Of a stretch of 11,109 nt of DNA, positions 6,478 to 11,109 are shown piece after piece (position 1 is the first letter of the stretch; each line of letters begins with the position of its first letter). The stretch comes from an uncultured Paenibacillaceae bacterium (GTDB taxonomy: Bacteria > Bacillota > Bacilli > Paenibacillales > CALAME01): the NCBI GenBank assembly GCA_937983035.1, contig CALKAN010000378.1:1-11109 (forward strand), in the 5' to 3' direction. The position numbers and the translations under genes were made by a program. The notes beneath the pieces were generated by a model, which saw nothing but the letters and a program-made list of their open reading frames with translations, was not told the DNA's origin and made no database searches.

Positions 6478-6513
6478 AAATTGTGATGAAGTTAAAGAAA
6501 GGAGCTGTAAGAC

Positions 6514-7875
6514 ATGGCCAAAGTTCGACTGTTTTTGTTTTGTTTATTAGGAATGGTATTAATCGGCGGCGTCATTGTTGGATGCAGCCAAAGCGAAGAC
6601 CCGATCAGCGAAACGGGAAGTTCACCGCCGCAAACGAATGAGCAACCGAAAGACCAAACAAGTGAACAAGCAAATGGCGAATCAGCTTCCTCAACGAATG
6701 AATATACAGGCGGACCCGTTGAACTGCTCATTCAAGATCGCAATACTGGAATTACTGAAGAGGAATTCGAGGAATATTTCGCGAAGCCTGTGAAAGAAAG
6801 GTATCCGGACATCACGATTACTTTGACGAAAGAAACGAATCTGGAAGCGCTGGTAACCGCGAATAACGCGCCTGATTTGGCTGCCATCAGCAATACTGTT
6901 CTTGATTTTTATTTAGATGCTGATTACCCAGAAAGTCTGGACGAAATGATCAAGCAATTCAATATTGATCTCGATCGATTTGAACCCAGCATTATCGAAG
7001 TGCTGCACGGATTAGGCCAAGGCGAAGGCATTTTCGGGCTTCCTTTCGGCATGAACTACGGCGCAACTGTTTACAACAAAGACATTTTTGATTTGTTCGG
7101 AATCAGCTATCCGGATGACGTGATCACTTGGGATGATTTTTATGATTTGACCGTGCTGCTTACGCGTGAAGACGGCGGCACCAAATATTTTGGCGGCGCT
7201 CCGGTTGTCCCGGTAAACATGCTGCGGCAAAAAGGCGTGACCAGCTTTGATGAAAGCGGTGACAAAGCGATCTTTACTACTCAAGGACATTTGGAGTTAT
7301 TCTCATTCTTGCAGCGCTTTTACGAAATTCCAGGATATGTCCAAGGCGAGAATTATCTTCCAACCGCATTTGCGAACGGAACGGTAGCCATGCTCCCGAA
7401 TTGGATCGCTGCCACGACGAACACGGTCAGTCAAGATTTGCCTTTCGATTGGGATATTATCGCCTTCCCTGTTTATAAGGAAAATCCAACGATCGGAGCA
7501 CAGGTAGACTTCCATATGCTGACGGTATCGAAAGCGACTGAGCATAAAGATGCTGCCTATCGCGTCATTGAAGTGATGATTTCAGAAGAGGTGCAAGAAA
7601 GAATCAGCAGAAACCGCCGCATCACTCCGTTAAAAGATCATGCAATCAAGATGACTTACGCTCAAGATTCTAAAGTTTATGAGGGAAAAAATTTACAATC
7701 GATCTTTAAAGTTGAACCGGCTGTGCTCCCTGATTACTCCAGATGGGCCTCAACGATCCGCGACGACCTTAACAATGTGGCCAGAGACATCGCTTTGAAC
7801 AATATGGATGTCAATACGGCCTTGCGTGAAGCGGAGCAAAGAGCTAATCAAAAGATCCAGGAAGAGATGAAATAA
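6514..7875 (+). CDS. Extracellular solute-binding lipoprotein (family 1, sugar ABC type)
   Basis: A 453-residue lipoprotein that would capture a solute outside the membrane for an ABC importer. A hydrophobic signal peptide ends in the lipobox VIVGC, so the lipid-carrying residue is Cys24. A Ser/Gln/Glu/Pro-rich linker runs to about residue 68, followed by the two-lobe binding fold (about 70-453). Typical family-1 features are the stretch FGLPFGMNYGATVYNKDIFDLFGI in the first lobe (positions 7032-7103), TAFANGTVAMLPNW in the second and HKDAAYRVIEVMISEEVQERIS near the end. The ligand is unknown; the cre-like site favours a carbohydrate. The ATG at 6514 has AAAGGAG 9 bases upstream. No permease or ATPase genes lie beside it, so it is an orphan that would have to use components encoded elsewhere. 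Confidence 0.88.
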   Translation: MAKVRLFLFCLLGMVLIGGVIVGCSQSEDPISETGSSPPQTNEQPKDQTSEQANGESASSTNEYTGGPVELLIQDRNTGITEEEFEEYFAKPVKERYPDITITLTKETNLEALVTANNAPDLAAISNTVLDFYLDADYPESLDEMIKQFNIDLDRFEPSIIEVLHGLGQGEGIFGLPFGMNYGATVYNKDIFDLFGISYPDDVITWDDFYDLTVLLTREDGGTKYFGGAPVVPVNMLRQKGVTSFDESGDKAIFTTQGHLELFSFLQRFYEIPGYVQGENYLPTAFANGTVAMLPNWIAATTNTVSQDLPFDWDIIAFPVYKENPTIGAQVDFHMLTVSKATEHKDAAYRVIEVMISEEVQERISRNRRITPLKDHAIKMTYAQDSKVYEGKNLQSIFKVEPAVLPDYSRWASTIRDDLNNVARDIALNNMDVNTALREAEQRANQKIQEEMK

Positions 7876-7891
7876 ATTCGTTTCACTCGCA

Positions 7892-7937
7892 GAGAAAGGA
7901 AATGACTGCTCTCAGCAGCCATTTCCTTTCTCGTTTT
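7892..7937 (+). terminator. Strong hairpin terminator between the solute-binding and MarR genes
   Basis: A 13-base perfect stem (GAGAAAGGAAATG at 7892-7904 with 7920-7932) is extended by an inner 5-base stem CTGCT/AGCAG after one mismatch, with a 3-base loop. GTTTT follows on the plus strand. The two convergent stop codons are at 7875 and 7937, so it may serve both genes, though the minus strand lacks a T-tract. Confidence 0.8.
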
Positions 7938-8383
7938 CACCCGGCTTCTTCCTCAGACAAGCCCCAATCTGCACTGAGTATGTTTTTCAAATGCAGCAGT
8001 TGTTCGTCGCCGAGTGCTAGCGCGATTTTTTCTTCCAGTGCTGTTTTTTGAGTGACATATTGTTTGTAGTACGCTTCCCCTTGCTCTGTTAACTTTAAAC
8101 ATTTTTCACGATTGTTTCTTTGGGACGGTTCAACTTTTACAAGTCCTTTTTTGCGAAGGTTTTTTATAAATTTATGAGCAGCCTGCCTCGTAATATCCAT
8201 CATTTTTGAAACTTGAGATATCGTAAGAAACGGCTGTTTATAAATGCAATCAATAATCAGCCATTCCGCATTCGTAACAGGAACATGGCTCTGTTTGCTC
8301 CATTTTTTTTCACTAAGCTTGCGCAATTGGCTGTGTCGCATAAAGATTAAATCGATCAGACCCATGCTTTCCCATTTGCCCAA
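7937..8383 (-). CDS. MarR-family transcriptional regulator
   Basis: A 148-residue winged-helix repressor, the usual MarR length. The DNA-binding domain covers about residues 38-108. The segment FLTISQVSKMMDITRQAAHKFIKNLRKKGLV (8171-8263) holds helix 3 and the recognition helix, the wing is QRNNREKCLKLTEQG, and the flanking N- and C-terminal helices form the dimer. The only Cys residues are those in IIDCIY and REKCLKL, so a redox-sensing mechanism is possible but not shown. The start is TTG 8383 with TGAGGTG 7 bases upstream; ATG 8365 is the alternative. It is divergent from the CarD-family gene, and its predicted -35 lies in the same palindrome as that gene's -35. Self-regulation and control of the CarD gene are therefore likely (inference). 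Confidence 0.88.
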   Translation of the reverse strand: MGKWESMGLIDLIFMRHSQLRKLSEKKWSKQSHVPVTNAEWLIIDCIYKQPFLTISQVSKMMDITRQAAHKFIKNLRKKGLVKVEPSQRNNREKCLKLTEQGEAYYKQYVTQKTALEEKIALALGDEQLLHLKNILSADWGLSEEEAG

Positions 8384-8390
8384 CCTGTTT

Positions 8391-8397
8391 CACCTCA
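8391..8397 (-). promoter_or_regulatory. Ribosome binding site deciding the TTG start of the MarR gene
   Basis: On the minus strand TGAGGTG (8397-8391), then 7 bases to TTG 8383. The alternative ATG at 8365 has no comparable box. Confidence 0.65.
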
Positions 8398-8418
8398 GCC
8401 TCAATGATTTCGCTCCAT

Positions 8419-8447
8419 AATGTACAAAAGATTAAACCAATTGTCAA
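8419..8447 (-). promoter_or_regulatory. Promoter of the MarR gene
   Basis: On the minus strand a perfect TTGACA (8447-8442), 17 bases, then TACATT (8424-8419). Transcription would begin near 8412. The -35 lies in the left arm of the 19-base palindrome. Confidence 0.6.
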
Positions 8448-8459
8448 CTTAGTTTACAA
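8441..8459. promoter_or_regulatory. 19-base palindrome, probable MarR operator over two divergent -35 boxes
   Basis: TTGTCAACTTAGTTTACAA is symmetrical around T8450 at 8 of 9 base pairs. The left arm contains the MarR-gene -35 (8442-8447) and the right arm the CarD-gene -35 (8453-8458). The size and AT-rich TTGT...ACAA form fit operators of MarR-family dimers. Bound protein would shut both promoters at once. Confidence 0.7.
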
Positions 8460-8481
8460 ATTGCCGAATATAGGGTAAAAT
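8453..8481 (+). promoter_or_regulatory. Promoter of the CarD-family gene
   Basis: TTTACA (8453-8458), 17 bases, then TAAAAT (8476-8481), each five of six to consensus. A perfect TATAAT overlaps at 8481-8486 but lacks a good -35. Transcription would start near 8488. Confidence 0.6.
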
Positions 8482-8489
8482 ATAATATA

Positions 8490-8503
8490 TCAACGATCGT
8501 TGA
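8490..8503. promoter_or_regulatory. Perfect 14-base palindrome at the CarD-gene transcription start
   Basis: TCAACGATCGTTGA is fully self-complementary and lies at or just after the predicted start site, between the promoter and the AAGGAG box (8515-8520). It differs in sequence from the palindrome at 8441-8459, so a second regulator is likely. Its left half extends to ATCAACGAT, which also occurs in two other spacers here. Confidence 0.55.
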
Positions 8504-8528
8504 CCAATCGGGATAAGGAGCATCGAAT

Positions 8529-9023
8529 ATGTTTCAGGTCGGAGATTTGATCATTTATGGGGCGCATGGATTGTGCCGCATAGATGATAAATGTGAAATG
8601 ACCTATGACGGATCTACGAAAGATTATTATGTTCTTCACCCTGTTGATGACGCCAAACTAAAGATCAGTGTTCCAGTAGACAGCAACGGCGTGTCAATGT
8701 CCAAAGTCATGGATAAGGAACGAGCGGAGAATATTTTGCAATCGTTTCATAAGCCTGCCATGCCTTGGATTGCCAAAAATACCGAACGGCAGCATTTCTT
8801 TAACAAACAAGTCAATTCCGGCAACCGAGAAGATATTGCGAATGTATTAAACGTGCTGTTGCGAAGAAAATGCGAACTGGAAGAAGAAGGCAAGAAACTG
8901 GGCACGATGGAGAACAACTTGTTGTCCAGCATTCAAAAGACGATGTTTGCTGAATTAGCTGTCGCTTTGAACCGTTCATATGAAGAAATTGAACAACACG
9001 TCCTGGCAGCCATCGGTCAGTAG
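8529..9023 (+). CDS. CarD-family (CdnL/TRCF-like) transcriptional regulator
   Basis: A 164-residue protein that is expected to bind RNA polymerase and alter open-complex stability. Residues 1-62 are the RNA polymerase-interacting Tudor-like domain, with the family opening FQVGDLIIYGAHGLCRIDD and the later YYVLHP and ISVPVD strands. Residues from about 70 to 160 form the helical C-terminal domain, which in relatives contacts the promoter DNA near the -10. The Trp at about residue 79 (PAMPWIAK) lies near the position of a conserved Trp in CarD, but the match is not exact. Family members in Bacillus (YdeB type) have similar length. ATG 8529 has AAGGAG 8 bases upstream. It is divergent from a MarR-family gene and followed by its own terminator. 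Confidence 0.9.
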   Translation: MFQVGDLIIYGAHGLCRIDDKCEMTYDGSTKDYYVLHPVDDAKLKISVPVDSNGVSMSKVMDKERAENILQSFHKPAMPWIAKNTERQHFFNKQVNSGNREDIANVLNVLLRRKCELEEEGKKLGTMENNLLSSIQKTMFAELAVALNRSYEEIEQHVLAAIGQ

Positions 9024-9064
9024 AACGTTTTTGCAGCAGCTTGAACAATACAATCATCGACGAT

Positions 9065-9097
9065 AAAAAGAGGTCCTGCATGAGGATCTCTTTTTTT
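9065..9097 (+). terminator. Intrinsic terminator of the CarD-family gene
   Basis: A 13-base-pair stem (9065-9077 with 9083-9095, one G-U pair) closes a 5-base loop GCATG and ends in seven T residues (9091-9097). It lies 41 bases past the stop codon. Confidence 0.85.
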
Positions 9098-9100
9098 ATG

Positions 9101-9109
9101 TGGTATAAT
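9101..9109 (+). promoter_or_regulatory. Extended -10 promoter of the MutS-like gene
   Basis: TGGTATAAT (9101-9109) is a perfect extended -10. The -35 position (about 9081-9086, TGAGGA) is poor and falls inside the CarD terminator. The transcript would start near 9116, just before the AAAGGAG box at 9127-9133. Confidence 0.6.
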
Positions 9110-9142
9110 TAACCAATAGATCATGGAAAGGAGCGGCAGCCC

Positions 9143-10870
9143 ATGAACGAAACAAGCAAAGTCAGCCTGCTTTGGCCCAATGAGGAAATAAAAGAGGAAT
9201 ATAAAGATTTGATCAGCATTTCGAACAGAACTGCGGCCGATCTGGGCATGGAACAAATCGCTCAAGGAATCAGCATCAACTCGAAGTATGAAGGCGATTG
9301 CATGAGGATCTTGCGTCAATTGTGCAATGATGAAGAGACGATTCATTACCGGCTGGACATTGTTGATGATTTCGTCCGCAATCCAAATTTAAGTGCACAA
9401 ATGGAAAGCATATTGCCGCAGCTCAGAAAGTTGTACAGCCTGAATGATAAAAAATCGATCATTGGCGCAGAACCGCTGCGAATGATTGCATGGCAAACGG
9501 AAACGTTAGGTCTTTATATTGACATTGCTGCAGCTTTAAAAGAAATTTTAGATTCATTTCAAGATGTCATTCATTCTGAAGGATTAAAGCGGCTTCATCT
9601 TTTTTTGATCAAGCTGACAAACGGAGAGACATATCAATCGATGTTGTCGGAAATTCCCCAAATCCGAGAAAAATTGCAGAGCATGTCCAGCATTACGCTG
9701 GGGATCAACCTCGATGAGGAATTTAAACCGACAGAAGCCATTTTCTTGTCTGCAGAATCCAAAAATGTCAAAAAGAAGCGATCTTTCATCTCCAGCATTT
9801 TAGGGTTAAATTCCGCTGACGAGCCGTTCGAAGGGATTTCCCAATATAAAAGCATCATTAAAATTAACCATGCCCCATTAGAGAAAGTGTTATTGCGGTG
9901 TTTGGAAGAAATTTTTCATGAAACGCTGAAACCGGTCAGCGAATCTCTGCAAAAATATATCCAGATCAACACGCGCGTTTTGACCGATTTGGAATTCGAA
10001 ATTGCATTTTTCGTTGGCGCGTCCCGATTTATCCAACGGCTGACAGCCAATGGGCTGAAACTTTGCAAACCGCAAGCCATGCCTAAAGATGATCGAAGCT
10101 TTGTGATCAAACAATTAACGGATGTTTGGCTCGCGCAAAAATTTGTCCATCAATTGTCAGAAGTCGATTTAGAGCGAATTATTGTAGACAATGACGTATA
10201 TTTTGGCCCAGATGCAAGGATATTTATATTAACCGGGCCTAATCAAGGCGGGAAAACAACATATACGCGCGCGATCGGTTTAGCGCAAGTTTTATTTCAA
10301 GCCGGCATGTTTGTGCCGGGAGTTCAAGCGCGCATCAGTCCGGTTGATTGGATTTTTACTCATTTCAGCGAGGAAGAAACGCCTAACGCAGATCATGGAA
10401 GATTGGGAGAAGAATCCAAGAAATTAGCTGAAATCTTTCATAAAGCGACTCCTCACAGCTTATTGTTGTTAAACGAATCGTTGTCAAGCACGAGTCCGCG
10501 CGACAGCTATTATTTGGCGCGAGAACTTGTCAAAGGGATGAAACTCATTGGCTGCAGAGCGGTATTTACGACCCATATTCTCGATTTAGCGGCTGACGCG
10601 GATCAAATAAATCAAGAATTGCCGACCGAAGATCAAATTGTCAGCATGACCGCCGGCATCGATGAAAATGAATCGGCCGGCAACGCAAGCGAAAAAGACG
10701 CAGCAAAAAGAACATATAAGGTCGTTCCCGGTCCACCGAGAGGCATGAGTTTTGCTAAAGATATTGCTCGAAAACACGGGCTGTCATTGGAACAAATGAT
10801 CGAAACGCTGCGGCAGCGTCAAATCATTGACTTTCACATTGACACAGAAAAAAGAAGCCATGATATGTAA
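9143..10870 (+). CDS. MutS-like ATPase (MutS domain V), non-canonical
   Basis: A 575-residue protein with a MutS-family ATPase module in its C-terminal half. Residues 1 to about 340 are mostly helical and resemble the core/lever part of MutS proteins. The Walker A motif GPNQGGKT is at 365-372 and the loop DHGRLGEE follows at about 415-430. The Walker B is LLLLNE (440-445), with Asn444 where Asp is usual but the catalytic Glu445 kept. The switch His is 478 in FTTH. It is shorter than MutS1 (about 850 residues), has no room for the mismatch-binding domain and ends without an Smr nuclease domain as in MutS2. It is therefore one of the bacterial MutS-like ATPases of unclear role, perhaps in DNA repair or recombination. 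ATG 9143 has AAAGGAG 9 bases upstream. It follows the CarD gene on the same strand but has its own promoter. Confidence 0.9.
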   Translation: MNETSKVSLLWPNEEIKEEYKDLISISNRTAADLGMEQIAQGISINSKYEGDCMRILRQLCNDEETIHYRLDIVDDFVRNPNLSAQMESILPQLRKLYSLNDKKSIIGAEPLRMIAWQTETLGLYIDIAAALKEILDSFQDVIHSEGLKRLHLFLIKLTNGETYQSMLSEIPQIREKLQSMSSITLGINLDEEFKPTEAIFLSAESKNVKKKRSFISSILGLNSADEPFEGISQYKSIIKINHAPLEKVLLRCLEEIFHETLKPVSESLQKYIQINTRVLTDLEFEIAFFVGASRFIQRLTANGLKLCKPQAMPKDDRSFVIKQLTDVWLAQKFVHQLSEVDLERIIVDNDVYFGPDARIFILTGPNQGGKTTYTRAIGLAQVLFQAGMFVPGVQARISPVDWIFTHFSEEETPNADHGRLGEESKKLAEIFHKATPHSLLLLNESLSSTSPRDSYYLARELVKGMKLIGCRAVFTTHILDLAADADQINQELPTEDQIVSMTAGIDENESAGNASEKDAAKRTYKVVPGPPRGMSFAKDIARKHGLSLEQMIETLRQRQIIDFHIDTEKRSHDM

Positions 10871-10913
10871 TTGAACAAAGCTCCTCAGATGCGGAATTGA
10901 AACTGATTTCAAT

Positions 10914-10978
10914 AAGAAGCCAAAAAGAACACACCCTGCTGTCGTTATAGCAGCAGGACATTACTTTTTTGGCTTCTT
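10914..10978. terminator. Two-tier hairpin, probable bidirectional terminator
   Basis: An outer stem pairs AAGAAGCCAAAAAG (10914-10927) with CTTTTTTGGCTTCTT (10964-10978), with one extra base on the right. Inside it CCTGCTG (10935-10941) pairs with CAGCAGG (10951-10957). It lies between two convergent genes (stops at 10870 and 10988). The runs of A and T inside the arms supply a T-tract to either direction when only the inner stem forms. Confidence 0.7.
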
Positions 10979-10987
10979 TCTGCAAAT

Positions 10988-11109
10988 TTAAACGGTAATA
11001 AATTCTCCGTCATCGGTTACATATGCATAATATGTTTTTCCGTTGATGCGATAATAGAATAAACTGTCCACTCCTTCAGTTTCCTCGGCAGCCAGCCAAC
11101 TATATCCTC
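10988..11109 (-). CDS. C-terminal end of an unidentified protein (cut by the window edge)
   Basis: The last 40 codons of a minus-strand gene whose stop codon TAA is at 10990-10988. The visible residues begin GYSWLAAEETEGVD and end YYAYVTDDGEFITV. The mix of Tyr, Thr and Gly with Asp suggests a beta-rich end (YYRINGKTYYAYV looks like a hairpin). I do not recognise the family. The reading frame is supported by the terminator between it and the convergent MutS-like gene and by normal codon use. Confidence 0.6.
   Translation of the reverse strand, partial: GYSWLAAEETEGVDSLFYYRINGKTYYAYVTDDGEFITV

Noticed and set aside
8529..9023. The CarD-family protein as a fragment of Mfd (TRCF), which shares its N-terminal domain
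   Set aside because: The gene is complete with its own start, stop and terminator, and no helicase sequence follows in any frame.
9017..9346. Minus-strand open frame of 109 codons over the CarD-MutS spacer
   Set aside because: It runs through a strong terminator and promoter of the plus strand and opposes the start of a clear gene.
9143..10870. The MutS-like protein as MutS2 or MutS1
   Set aside because: It lacks the Smr tail of MutS2 and is far too short for MutS1; only the ATPase and part of the core fit.

Overview
The window looks like chromosomal DNA of a low-to-moderate GC Gram-positive, most likely a Bacillales member close to Paenibacillaceae or Bacillaceae. The evidence is AAGGAGG-type ribosome binding sites, sigma-A-like promoters, frequent TTG starts, a YtvI-type sporulation membrane protein, a cre-like site and a lipoprotein solute-binding protein. 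The genus is inference. No RNA gene, insertion sequence, CRISPR array or prophage gene was seen.

Left part (1-1226, minus strand). A compact operon reads leftward: a six-helix membrane protein, a 99-residue winged-helix regulator and an ABC transporter ATPase cut by the window edge. The first pair overlaps by 8 bases and the second is separated by one base. The operon is divergent from an SGNH/GDSL hydrolase gene (about 1437-2144), which converges on a 410-residue acyltransferase-like gene (2167-3399).

Middle (3400-7875). A minus-strand gene encodes an XRE-type helix-turn-helix fused to a multi-pass membrane domain (3667-4917). Behind it lies a minus-strand ytvI-like AI-2E family permease (5150-6241). 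A plus-strand lipoprotein of the extracellular solute-binding type (6514-7875) follows, with a strong cre-like site in its leader but no permease genes beside it. The spacers here are rich in palindromes.

Right part (7937-11109). A MarR-family repressor gene (minus) is divergent from a CarD-family RNA polymerase-binding regulator (plus). A 19-base palindrome between them covers the predicted -35 boxes of both genes. After a terminator and a new promoter comes a 575-residue MutS-like ATPase that has no room for the full mismatch-repair architecture and has no Smr tail. A two-tier hairpin then separates it from the 3' end of an unidentified minus-strand gene.

The most system-like part is the MarR / CarD / MutS-like block. 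A ligand-responsive or redox-responsive repressor appears positioned to control a transcription modulator, with a DNA-transaction ATPase next door. The regulatory reading rests on sequence symmetry and promoter geometry, and the functional link to the ATPase is inference.
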